Assembly: GCA_964401995.1 (NCBI GenBank) | Contig: CAYOAP010000022.1 | Span: 1 to 26,938, forward strand | Source of the DNA: DATCBF01 sp964401995 | GTDB lineage: Bacteria; Actinomycetota; Thermoleophilia; Solirubrobacterales; 70-9 | Length of the DNA stretch: 26,938 bases | Direction of reading: 5' to 3' | Part shown: positions 16,037-23,872 of the stretch, one piece after another | How positions within the stretch are numbered: position 1 is the first letter of the stretch | Layout: every line of letters begins with the position of its first letter | Notes under the pieces: model-generated | What the model was told of the DNA's origin: nothing | Databases searched by the model: none | Seen by the model: the letters and a program-made list of their open reading frames with translations, nothing else | Program-made: the position numbers and the translations under genes

Positions 16037-16666
16037 TTGCCACCCAAAGCCAAGCTCCGCAGCAGGACCGCGCAGAAGTCCAAGCGGGAGAGCCCAGACA
16101 CCCGCTACATCAAGGCGGTGGCGCACCCCCTGCGCCAGGAAATCCTCTCAGCCCTCAACGAACGCGAAGCCAGCCCCAAGGAACTCTCCGACCAGCTGGG
16201 CGAGAACCTGAGCCAGGTCAGCTACCACTTCAGGGTCCTGCGCGACTACGAGTGCATCGAGATGGTCCGGACGGAGCCGCGGCGGGGGGCCACCGAGCAC
16301 TACTACAAGGCAACCTCCTCGATACACCTGGAAGCCGAAGAGCTGGCGAAGCTGCCGCCCTCTGTGCGCAGCGGCATCAGCGGGGCGTTCCTGCGGATCG
16401 CCATCGCCGACGCGACCGAGGCGCTGGCCTCCGGCGCCCTCGACGCCCGCGAGGACCGCAACCTCACCCACATCCCGATGGATGTCGACGAGGAGGGCTG
16501 GAGGGAACTGGGGGAGCTGGGCGCAGAGGTGCTCGAGCGGGCGATGGCGATCAAGGCGGCCAGCATCGACCGCCTCCTCGAGAGTGGCGAGGAGAAGGTC
16601 CCGGTGACGCTGAACGTGATGGCCTACGAGGCGAAGCCGGGCCGGGCCAGGGTCCGGGGCCAGTAA
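16037..16666 (+). CDS. ArsR-like winged-helix regulator
   Basis: This 209-residue DNA-binding protein starts at TTG 16037, 6 nt after GGAGGA at 16025-16030; a TTG further upstream (16013) lacks a ribosome site. A basic N-terminus (PPKAKLRSRTAQKSKR) precedes an ArsR/HTH_20 winged helix (about 25-95: IKAVAHPLRQEILSALNEREASPKELSDQL, recognition helix SQVSYHFRVLRDYECIEMV, wing RRGATEHYYKA). The C-terminal half (about 100-209) is helical with no metal-binding Cys cluster, so it is probably not a metal sensor. Ligand and targets are unknown. The palindrome at 15956-15972 is a candidate own operator. Confidence 0.88.
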   Translation: MPPKAKLRSRTAQKSKRESPDTRYIKAVAHPLRQEILSALNEREASPKELSDQLGENLSQVSYHFRVLRDYECIEMVRTEPRRGATEHYYKATSSIHLEAEELAKLPPSVRSGISGAFLRIAIADATEALASGALDAREDRNLTHIPMDVDEEGWRELGELGAEVLERAMAIKAASIDRLLESGEEKVPVTLNVMAYEAKPGRARVRGQ

Positions 16667-17007
16667 GCGCTGCCGCGAGACCCCAGTCGTAGAAGGGTAG
16701 GCAGCGACCGCCGCGTTTTTCGATACTGGCAACAGTTTGCTCCAGGGGCCTCGTTCCAACCTGGCGGCATCTTGAGGACCCAAACCCTGGCCCGTGGGCC
16801 ATTGCCAAGGGGGTGTCTCTTTGCATTTCGAGCCCGACTTGGACGCGGGGCCAAAAGGAGTGTGGAAATCGTTGGACAGGGGGCCGTATAGGGCCGCACT
16901 GGCCCGGCCTAGATTGCCGCCCTTGTTGATCTAACCCGCAAGCGATTGCGGGTTGAAGTCCCTCCTCAACCATACCCGCTCGTCCACCCCGAACCCGGGA
17001 GATATAC
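16667..17007 (+). other. Non-coding gap and leader of the secreted esterase gene
   Basis: No gene can be supported in these 341 nt. The clearest structure is the 9-bp hairpin at 16933-16954 listed separately. Smaller inverted repeats include TGGCCC-GT-GGGCCA and an ACTG-GCAA-CAGT hairpin (around 16724). A GGGAGA ribosome site at 16997-17002 serves the GTG start at 17008. I find no confident -35/-10 pair. Confidence 0.5.
16933..16954 (+). other. Leader hairpin with GNRA tetraloop
   Basis: AACCCGCAA-GCGA-TTGCGGGTT forms a perfect 9-bp stem capped by GCGA, a GNRA tetraloop in RNA. It ends 53 nt before the GTG of the esterase gene, on the strand that would be its mRNA leader. It could stabilise the message, be a protein or RNA contact site, or be a terminator of upstream transcription, although A/G and not T follows. 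Confidence 0.6.
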
Positions 17008-20000
17008 GTGACCCCTGCCACGCGCCTGAAGCTCGTCCCGCTGTTGCTCGCGATCGCTGTGCTGTTCGCCCTGATCCCCGCTGCCGCCGGCGGTGACGTG
17101 GCCGAACCGCTGCCCGATCCGATGGCGCGAGGGCCGTACTCCGCTGACAGGCTCGATCCGCTCAAGGTGGGGCTGACGACGCTGCAGGAACCGAACTCCT
17201 CCGGCAACGCGCCCGGCACCGGCTCGAACTCCTCGATCACGCTGCAGGTCCGCGGCGTGCTTTTCATGCCGCACGAAAAGCCGGGCAAATCGCCGCTGAT
17301 CATGCTCGTCCACGGCAACCACAGCGAATGCGACTCCGGCAGCGCTCCCAACTGCACGATCTTCAAACGCAACGACGAGGGCTACGCCTACCTGGCGGAA
17401 AACCTCGCGACCTGGGGCTACACCGTGGTCTCACTCGACCAGGACCAGTTGATGGCGCGCCAGGACAGCAGCTTCGGCAAGGGCATGCACGCCCGCCGGC
17501 TGCTGATGATGGCGATGCTCGACGACCTCTACAAAGCCAACGAAAGCGCCCAGCCGATCGAAGAAAACTCGAACGTCGGCGCGACCTTGGTCGGCAAGCT
17601 CGACTTCACCCGGATCGGCTTGATGGGCCACTCGCGCGGCGGCGACGCCGTCGCCAGCTTCATCGAATACGACCGCATGCGGCCGACCGGCCGGCGCTAT
17701 CCGCTGCGCGCGGTGATCTCGCTGGCGCCGGTCGACTACGAGCGCCACGCTCCTTACGGGGTCCCCTACATGGCGATCCACGGCACCTGCGACGGCGACG
17801 TCTCCAACACCCAGGGCGCGCGCCTGTTCGAACGCAGCCAGTACGTCAAAGACGACCCCTATCCACGGGTCTTCTCGGCCCAGGTGGGGGCCAATCACAA
17901 CTGGTACAACACGGTCTGGTTCGCCGATGCCGATGACGCGACAGGCACCGACAACGCCTGCAAAACCAGCGCCGCCAACAGCATCCGCCTGAGTGGTTCC
18001 GCGGGCACCGGCGCGGCCGAAAACTACGTGATCAACAACGGCGCCGGCAACGTCAACAAGCTCGATCCAACGCTCAACACCCGCATCTCCGGCGACCCGG
18101 CGCGGATGGGCGACCAGGAGAAGATCGGGCTGGCGACGATGTCGGCCTTCTTCCGCCGCTACGTCGGCGGCGAGGGCGCCTTCGAACCGTATTTGACCGG
18201 AGAACTGGCGGCCGAAGGCAAACCGGAGATCCCGCTGTCGGCCTGCCCGACCAGCGTCAACGGCGCCCGCATCTCCTGCAGCGACCGGGTCTCGAACATC
18301 TTCTTCGCCCCGCCGGGCGAACGGCTCGACGTGATCCGGCCTGACACCGAACACCCCTTGACGATGAGCGCGCTGGGCACGCCGATGACCGGCAGCGGCT
18401 TCGCCAACCCCTACGTCGAAGCCGGCGGCGTCACTCCGCTCCCGGCAACGACTCCGCAGGGATATGACTGGTGCAACCCAGACCCGAAGCAGACCGAACC
18501 CGGCCAGCTCGGAGTCAGCGGCAACCCGGTCGCGGCCAAGCCCTGCCCGCTGCCCGCCGCGGGCGCCCTCGGCGGCCAGAACGCGACCCGGGAAAAGGCG
18601 CCGGTCAACGCCTCCTACGGGCGGCAGCTGGCGCTCGCTTGGAGCAAACCGATCGAAGCCAGCGGCGAACCGGCGGCCCTGACCACCGATATCCCGGCTG
18701 CCGACGGTGACGTCAGCGGCTACAAAGACCTCTCGATGTCGGCGGCGGTCAACTTCTTCGACCCCCGCAACCCGGTCCGCACCGGGACCAACGCCGAGTG
18801 GGATCCCTCGCTGGCGAAGCAGAACTTCACCATCGCCCTCACTGACGCCGAAGGCGTTGAAGCCACGGTGGCGGCCGGCGACCCCCGCTACGGCACGGCG
18901 CTGGAGCAGACGACGGGGTCGAGCACGGCTCGGGTCCACGTCCTGCTGCGCCAGATCCGGGTGCCGCTGACGGACCTCTCCGAACAGGGGATCGACCTGA
19001 CCAAGCTGCGCACGCTCGAACTGCGCTTCGGCGAAGAAGGGATGCCGCAGGAAGGCTCGATCCAGCTCGCCGACGTCCGTTTCCAGGAGTCGGTCGACGG
19101 CACCGATGTGTTGCTCGACAGCACCGCGCCGAACGCCGGCCCGGGCGAAGGCCCCCCAACCTCGGGCCCGAACCCCGAAGCCGAACTGAACGCGTTCCCG
19201 CGGGCAGCCGGCTCGATCAAGCTGCCTGACGAAACGGCGACGCCGGGCTCCAACACCTGGACCGTCGACGACGACAAAGCGCAGTGCCCGAACGCGGAGT
19301 TCACGAAGATCCAGGACGCGGTCGAATACGCCTCGCCCTGGGAGACGATCGTGGTCTGCCCCGGGACCTACGAAGAATCCTCGACCCCGGTCAACAGCAA
19401 TCCCAACCCGGTCCAGGCCGGGGCGATGAACGGGTTGACGATCGCCAAGCCGCTGAAGATCAAGGGGGCGGGCGCCAACGAAGTGAAGATCCGCCCGGCG
19501 GCGAGCCTCGGCGCGTCGCTGGCCGGGACCGCGCCGTACCTGCGTGACGGCGGCGGCAACGTGGTCACGATCTCGCGCCAGTCGCTGGGATCCAGCGACT
19601 ACGACGAGAACTTCGTCGAAATCTCAGGGGTGACGATCGAATCGCCGAATGCCTACGCCGAGGCGGGCGTCTCGTTCTTCAACACCTCGGGGCGGATCTC
19701 CGACAGCGTCGTCGGCCCAATCAAACGGGCGACGGGGGCGGCGGAACTGGCAGCGAAACCCCACGGCTGGGGCATCGTCGCTGCCAACTCGCTGCTCGGC
19801 GCCGGCGAAGGCACGATCAGCCGCCAGGTGACCGTCGACGACACCTACGTCCACGGCTATCAGTCCGGCGGCATCCTCTTCGACGACGCGAAGGGGACCG
19901 ATGGCAACGCCGCCAACACTGTCGCCTCCGGGATCAAGGAGGCCGGCTATGTCCACCGCACGGTCGTCCAGGGCAACGGGCCGAGCAGCCTGATCCCGCA

Positions 20001-21024
20001 GACCGGCATCCAGTACCACGCCGGCGCCGGCGGGTTCATCAGTGAAAGCAGCATCAGCGGCAACGTGTTCCCGACCGAACAGCGCAAATCGGTGGGGATC
20101 CTGCTGACCGGCGCCGAAACCCTTGGCTGGTCTGCCTCGGGCTCATGGATCTCGGGCAACGGGTACGGCGTCTTCAACGCCGACATCGCCAACTCGGCGG
20201 TGCAGCTTGCCGCCCCGGCGACGGCGACCGGCAACTACTGGGGGCCGGCCGGCCCGCCGATCGAAGGCCCGAGCCTGCTCGGCCCCGGAATCGAGGGCGT
20301 CTCCGGCAAAGACACCGCGGCCAACCCCTCGGTCCTGTTTGAACCGGTGACCGGCTCGGCCCCGAACCTGACCGGCGTGCCGGCAACGGTCGCCGACAGC
20401 GACCCGACCGGGTCGATCGTCAACCCCGCCGATGGCGAAGAAGTCGAAGTCGGTGAGCCGGTCGAACCGATCGTCACCGCCGATGACGACTTCGGGGTCA
20501 AATCGGTCAGCCTCACGGCTGACGGGAAAGCGGTCGAAAGTGAGTCGGAATCGCCGTACGCGTTCGAATGGACTCCGGGCAAAGCCGACGCCGGCAAGAC
20601 GGTGACCCTGGAGGCGACGATTGTCGACTCCTCCGGCCAGGCCACGACCAGCTCGATCGAGGTCGACGTCGCGGCCGAACCGGCGCCGAAAGTGAAACCG
20701 GCGCCAAAACCGCCGGCCGCGATCCCGGCGAGTGAATTCTGGGTCGGCCAGGTCACCCGCAACAAACACCACGGCACCGCCGTCATCGATGTCGATGTCA
20801 GCGGGCCAGGAGTGTTGGAGCTGGCCGGCGAGGGAGTCGACCCGGCCAGCGACACGGTCACCGCAGCCGGCCGCGAGAAGCTCACAATCAAGGCCACTGG
20901 AAAAGCGAAGCAGAAGCTGAGCCAGACCGGGAGGGCCACGATCAAACTGGAGTTCACCTACACAGCGACGGGCGGCGCGCCTGCCGCCAAGACCCGTCAG
21001 GTCGTTCTGGTCAAACGCCCGTAG
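17008..21024 (+). CDS. Large secreted alpha/beta-hydrolase with beta-helix and Ig-like domains
   Basis: I recognise the domains but no named gene; 1338 residues. A signal peptide (about 1-28, LLLAIAVLFALIPAAAG) is followed by an alpha/beta-hydrolase (about 70-395) with HGNH, the nucleophile elbow GHSRGG (Ser209), a probable acid at Asp262 or Asp264 (HGTCDGDV) and His297 (GANHNWY). Residues about 545-700 look like a beta-sandwich, perhaps carbohydrate-binding (LRTLELRFGEE...GSIQLADVRF). A right-handed parallel beta-helix begins near 755 (CPNAEFTKIQDAVEYA...VVCPGTYEE) and runs to about 1125. An Ig-like domain (about 1130-1218) and a beta-rich C-terminal domain (about 1240-1338) complete it. There is no LPXTG anchor. 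It is probably an extracellular esterase or lipase acting on a polymer or surface glycan; the substrate is unknown. It starts at GTG after GGGAGA. Confidence 0.85.
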   Translation: MTPATRLKLVPLLLAIAVLFALIPAAAGGDVAEPLPDPMARGPYSADRLDPLKVGLTTLQEPNSSGNAPGTGSNSSITLQVRGVLFMPHEKPGKSPLIMLVHGNHSECDSGSAPNCTIFKRNDEGYAYLAENLATWGYTVVSLDQDQLMARQDSSFGKGMHARRLLMMAMLDDLYKANESAQPIEENSNVGATLVGKLDFTRIGLMGHSRGGDAVASFIEYDRMRPTGRRYPLRAVISLAPVDYERHAPYGVPYMAIHGTCDGDVSNTQGARLFERSQYVKDDPYPRVFSAQVGANHNWYNTVWFADADDATGTDNACKTSAANSIRLSGSAGTGAAENYVINNGAGNVNKLDPTLNTRISGDPARMGDQEKIGLATMSAFFRRYVGGEGAFEPYLTGELAAEGKPEIPLSACPTSVNGARISCSDRVSNIFFAPPGERLDVIRPDTEHPLTMSALGTPMTGSGFANPYVEAGGVTPLPATTPQGYDWCNPDPKQTEPGQLGVSGNPVAAKPCPLPAAGALGGQNATREKAPVNASYGRQLALAWSKPIEASGEPAALTTDIPAADGDVSGYKDLSMSAAVNFFDPRNPVRTGTNAEWDPSLAKQNFTIALTDAEGVEATVAAGDPRYGTALEQTTGSSTARVHVLLRQIRVPLTDLSEQGIDLTKLRTLELRFGEEGMPQEGSIQLADVRFQESVDGTDVLLDSTAPNAGPGEGPPTSGPNPEAELNAFPRAAGSIKLPDETATPGSNTWTVDDDKAQCPNAEFTKIQDAVEYASPWETIVVCPGTYEESSTPVNSNPNPVQAGAMNGLTIAKPLKIKGAGANEVKIRPAASLGASLAGTAPYLRDGGGNVVTISRQSLGSSDYDENFVEISGVTIESPNAYAEAGVSFFNTSGRISDSVVGPIKRATGAAELAAKPHGWGIVAANSLLGAGEGTISRQVTVDDTYVHGYQSGGILFDDAKGTDGNAANTVASGIKEAGYVHRTVVQGNGPSSLIPQTGIQYHAGAGGFISESSISGNVFPTEQRKSVGILLTGAETLGWSASGSWISGNGYGVFNADIANSAVQLAAPATATGNYWGPAGPPIEGPSLLGPGIEGVSGKDTAANPSVLFEPVTGSAPNLTGVPATVADSDPTGSIVNPADGEEVEVGEPVEPIVTADDDFGVKSVSLTADGKAVESESESPYAFEWTPGKADAGKTVTLEATIVDSSGQATTSSIEVDVAAEPAPKVKPAPKPPAAIPASEFWVGQVTRNKHHGTAVIDVDVSGPGVLELAGEGVDPASDTVTAAGREKLTIKATGKAKQKLSQTGRATIKLEFTYTATGGAPAAKTRQVVLVKRP

Positions 21025-21036
21025 GTGAGCCCCGCC

Positions 21037-21077
21037 CCGCCCGCAACCCGGCACGCATTGCCCCGGGTTGCGGGCGG
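21037..21077 (+). terminator. 15-bp GC hairpin after the esterase gene
   Basis: CCGCCCGCAACCCGG at 21037-21051 pairs perfectly with 21063-21077 around an 11-nt loop, 12 nt after the stop. It lacks a T run but is the strongest simple hairpin in the window outside the fold-back elements. Its right arm contains the TTGCGG that would be the -35 of the next gene. Confidence 0.65.
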
Positions 21078-21103
21078 CAGCCGTGGCGGGCTAGGGTGTG
21101 GTC
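21068..21103 (+). promoter_or_regulatory. Candidate leaderless promoter of the thioredoxin-fold gene
   Basis: TTGCGG (21068-21073), an 18-nt spacer and TAGGGT (21092-21097) fit an actinobacterial housekeeping promoter. The predicted start of transcription falls on or next to ATG 21104, and no ribosome site precedes that ATG. Confidence 0.5.
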
Positions 21104-21412
21104 ATGGTTCTCTACACCTGTGGGCAGAAGACACACGGCCCCGCTTTCGCCCACCCATGTGGGAAGGCGGGCAAGGCCCTCGACCAGGCCGGCTATGAGT
21201 ACGAGTTGAAGACCGTCGGCAGCTACCGGCTGATGCCTTGGACCTGGGGAAGCCGCGACGAGGACCGGGCCGAGGTGAAGAAGCTGAGCGGCACCAACGA
21301 GGTGCCGATCCTCGTCCTCGACGACGGCGAAGTGATCTCCGGCTCGGGCGCGATCGCCAGCTGGGCCAAGGAACATCCGCTGGCCAAGGCCGCGGCCAAG
21401 AGCGAAAGCTAA
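21104..21412 (+). CDS. Small glutaredoxin/GST-N-like thioredoxin-fold protein
   Basis: This 102-residue single-domain protein begins with strand MVLYTCG, followed by a helix (CGKAGKALDQAGYEYELKTV), the cis-proline segment NEVPILVLDDGEVISGSGAIASWA typical of GST N-terminal and glutaredoxin domains, and a charged tail. Instead of a CPYC redox pair, the cysteines are Cys6 and Cys19, separated by twelve residues, so classic dithiol glutaredoxin chemistry is uncertain. ATG 21104 is preferred over the GTG at 21098 because of the leaderless promoter. Its stop overlaps the convergent P450 stop by 4 nt. The physiological partner is unknown. Confidence 0.8.
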   Translation: MVLYTCGQKTHGPAFAHPCGKAGKALDQAGYEYELKTVGSYRLMPWTWGSRDEDRAEVKKLSGTNEVPILVLDDGEVISGSGAIASWAKEHPLAKAAAKSES

Positions 21413-22746
21413 GCAGCGACGAGGTCGCGCTCGGGCGCAGGGCGGCGCGCGGTGACGACGACGGGGGTGCCGTCGCGCGGGGAGAGCGTGACGTTGCGGC
21501 GGCCGATCCGCTCCGGCATCGGGCTGGCCTTGTGCAGCTGGCAGCGGGTGAGGACCTCGCGCAGCACGATCCGCATCTCGAACTCGGCAAACGAGGCGCC
21601 GATGCAGCGGCGGACGCCACCGCCGAAGGGGACCCAGCCGTAGGTGTCGGGGCCTTCGTCGAGGAAGCGCTCGGGGCGGAAGGCGAAGGGCTCGGGGTAG
21701 AGGTCGGCGCGGGTGTGGGTGAGCCAGATCGCCGGGCTGACGTCGGTCCCGGCCGGCAGCGAGAGGCCGTCGACCTCCAGGTCCTTGCCGAGGCGGCGGC
21801 CGGCGAGCGGCACCACCGGGCGCAGGCGCAGCGACTCGGTGATCGTCGCCCGCATGTACTCGTCGTCGCCCTGCTCAAGTGAGTCGCGCAGGCGCTGCAG
21901 GGTCGTCGCGTGGCGCAGCAGCAGGTCGAAAGTCCAGGCCAGCCCGGTCGCCGTCGTCTCGTGGCCGGCCAGCAGCAGCGTCATCAGCTGATCGCGCAGG
22001 TCGGTGTCGGTCATCCCCTCGCCGTCCTCGAAGCGGGCCAGGATCAAGGCCGAGAGCATGTCGTCGCGATCCTCGAGGTCGTCGCGGCGGCGGTGCTCGG
22101 CGATCTCGGCGTAGAGCAGGTCGTCGACCTCCTTCATCCCCTTTTCGATCTTCTCCAGCGGGTAGCGGCTGCCGAAGCGGCGGGTGGCGAGCATCAGCAG
22201 CTGGGTGACCGGCGAGGAAGTTTCGACCAGCAGGTTGCCGAGGCGGTCGCGCAGCTGCTCCAGGCGCGGCCCTTCGGAGACGCCGAAGACGACGCGGAGG
22301 ATCACCTCCAGGGTGATCGCCTGCATCCGCGGGTGGATCGCGAACTCCTCGTTCAAAGGCCAGGAGTCGATCTCGGCATCGACGATCTCGGCGACGATCG
22401 ACTCGTAGGAGCGCATCCGCTCGCCGTGGAAGGCGGGCAGCATCAGCTTGCGGTGGGCGAGGTGGTCGGCGCCTTCGAGCAGCAGCAGCGAGCGGGCGCC
22501 GAGGATCGGTTCGAGGAAGATGTTGCGGCCAGGCGGCAGCCCGTGTTCGCGCTCCATATAGAGAGCTTTGATCGCCTTCGGGTCGGAGATCAGCACCATC
22601 GGCCGCTCGAAGCCGAGGAATTTGACGCTGAAGTTGTCGCCGATCTGCTGGCGGCACTCCTGCATGAAGGGGAGCGGGCGGAAGGCCCAGCGCAGCGTCT
22701 GAACCAGCGGCGGGCTCTTTGGTTCGGATGGCAGCATCCTGTGCAC
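21409..22746 (-). CDS. Cytochrome P450
   Basis: This soluble heme monooxygenase of 445 residues has all hallmarks. The C-helix segment is HLAHRKLMLPAFH (about 95-107). The I-helix oxygen-activation motif is AGHETT (260-265). The ExxR pair is Glu304/Arg307 (ESLRLRP). The PERF-type motif is RPERF (357-361). The heme loop is FGGGVRRCIGASFA with the thiolate ligand Cys381. There is no membrane anchor. The start is GTG at 22744-22746 or the ATG three codons in (22737). No ferredoxin or reductase gene is adjacent, so electrons must come from partners elsewhere. The overall style is closest to the CYP102/CYP110-like bacterial group; the substrate cannot be predicted. It is transcribed divergently from purC. 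Confidence 0.94.
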   Translation of the reverse strand: MHRMLPSEPKSPPLVQTLRWAFRPLPFMQECRQQIGDNFSVKFLGFERPMVLISDPKAIKALYMEREHGLPPGRNIFLEPILGARSLLLLEGADHLAHRKLMLPAFHGERMRSYESIVAEIVDAEIDSWPLNEEFAIHPRMQAITLEVILRVVFGVSEGPRLEQLRDRLGNLLVETSSPVTQLLMLATRRFGSRYPLEKIEKGMKEVDDLLYAEIAEHRRRDDLEDRDDMLSALILARFEDGEGMTDTDLRDQLMTLLLAGHETTATGLAWTFDLLLRHATTLQRLRDSLEQGDDEYMRATITESLRLRPVVPLAGRRLGKDLEVDGLSLPAGTDVSPAIWLTHTRADLYPEPFAFRPERFLDEGPDTYGWVPFGGGVRRCIGASFAEFEMRIVLREVLTRCQLHKASPMPERIGRRNVTLSPRDGTPVVVTARRPAPERDLVAA

Positions 22747-22792
22747 AGGTTCGCAGACAAACGCCGGGATGGTGCTCCGCTGCCGCGATGGT

Positions 22793-22805
22793 TAGCATCG
22801 ACTTA
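22793..22805 (+). promoter_or_regulatory. Candidate leaderless promoter of purC
   Basis: TAGCAT at 22793-22798 lies 7 nt before ATG 22806 and no ribosome site is present, consistent with a leaderless message. The -10 is embedded in a small inverted repeat, CGATG-GTTAG-CATCG (22786-22800), in the gap shared with the P450 gene. No clear -35. Confidence 0.45.
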
Positions 22806-23654
22806 ATGTCGCCGGTCGCCGATCTCAAGCTCCATTCCTCGGGCAAGGTCCGCGAGATCTACGAGTGGGAAGACGATCTGCTGATGGTCGCTTCCGACCG
22901 GATCTCGATCTACGACGTGGTGATGCCGACGCCGGTCACCGACAAGGGCAAGGTGCTGAACCGGATCTCGGAATTCTGGTTCGAGCTGACCGCCGGCATC
23001 GTCCCCAACCACTTCCTCTCCGACGATGTCCCCGAGGAGGTGGCGGAACGGGCGATGCGGGTGCGGCGGCTGGAGATGTTCCCGGTCGAGTGCGTGGTCC
23101 GCGGCTACCTCTCCGGCTCGGGCTGGAAGGAATACCGCCAGTCGGGAGCGGTCTGCGGGATCGAGCTGCCAGCCGGACTGCTGGAGTCCGACAAGCTGCC
23201 GGCGCCGATCTTCACCCCGGCGACCAAGGCCGAGATCGGCGACCACGACGAGAACGTCGACTTCGAGCGGGCGGCCGAGATCGTCGGCGACCGGGCGCTG
23301 CTGGAGGAGCTGCGGCGGATCTCGATCGAGGTCTACAAGCGCGGCGCCGAGCACGCGGCCGAGCGCGGAATCATCCTCGCCGACACCAAGTTCGAGTTCG
23401 GCAGCCACGCCGGCGCCGAGATCGTCCTCGGCGATGAGGTTCTGACCCCGGACTCCTCGCGCTTCTGGCCGGTCGACGCCCACCGCCCCGGCGCCACCCC
23501 GCCCTCCTTCGACAAGCAGTACGTGCGCGACTGGGCCAACGAGGCCGGCTGGGACCACACGCCGCCGGCGCCGGCGCTGCCGGCCGACGTGGTCGAGCAG
23601 ACGCGGGCCAAATACGTCGAGGCCTACGAGCGGATCACGGAGCGACGGTTCTGA
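22806..23654 (+). CDS. purC: SAICAR synthetase
   Basis: PurC joins aspartate to CAIR with ATP. The 282-residue form begins SPVADLKLHSSGKVREIYEW, the normal N-terminus, so ATG 22806 is the start even though the frame is open further upstream. Conserved blocks are VASDRISIYDVVMPTPVTDKGKVLN, the first signature region FPVECVVRGYLSGSGWKEY, and the second signature LADTKFEFG. It opens the purC-purS-purQ-purL operon; its TGA overlaps the purS CTG start by 4 nt. Confidence 0.95.
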   Translation: MSPVADLKLHSSGKVREIYEWEDDLLMVASDRISIYDVVMPTPVTDKGKVLNRISEFWFELTAGIVPNHFLSDDVPEEVAERAMRVRRLEMFPVECVVRGYLSGSGWKEYRQSGAVCGIELPAGLLESDKLPAPIFTPATKAEIGDHDENVDFERAAEIVGDRALLEELRRISIEVYKRGAEHAAERGIILADTKFEFGSHAGAEIVLGDEVLTPDSSRFWPVDAHRPGATPPSFDKQYVRDWANEAGWDHTPPAPALPADVVEQTRAKYVEAYERITERRF

Positions 23655-23872
23655 AGGCCCGGGTCCTGATCCGGCCGAAGGAGGGCATCCTCGACCCGCA
23701 GGGCAAGGCGGTCGAGCGGGCGCTGCCGGCGCTCGGCTTCGAGGGCGTCGAGCACGTCCGGGTCGGCCGCATGGTCGAGCTTGAGGCCGAGAGCCCCGAG
23801 CGGCTCTCCGAGCTCTGCGAGAAGCTGCTCGCGAACCCGCTGATCGAGGACTTCGAGATCCAGACCCTGTGA
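23651..23872 (+). CDS. purS: FGAM synthase subunit PurS
   Basis: PurS is the small subunit that bridges PurQ and PurL in the formylglycinamidine synthase complex. The 73-residue sequence (CTG)KARVLIRPKEGILDPQGK, then GVEHVRVGRMVELE and ending LIEDFEIQTL, is a full-length PurS with no gap. No ATG, GTG or TTG is in frame near the beginning: the start must be CTG 23651, which forms a CTGA overlap with the purC stop, just as its neighbours use ATGA and GTGA. A GGAG lies 8 nt before it (23639-23642). The stop overlaps purQ by 4 nt. The identity is certain in context; only the start codon is unusual. Confidence 0.93.
   Translation: MKARVLIRPKEGILDPQGKAVERALPALGFEGVEHVRVGRMVELEAESPERLSELCEKLLANPLIEDFEIQTL

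Noticed and set aside
17431..18939. 502-codon minus-strand frame inside the esterase gene
   Set aside because: It has low-complexity Arg/Val/Gly/Asp composition and lies opposite catalytic segments of a well-supported gene.
21871..21886. CTCAAGTGAGT, resembling part of an HspR HAIR box
   Set aside because: It lies deep inside the P450 coding sequence, and the spacing does not fit CTTGAGT-N7-ACTCAAG.
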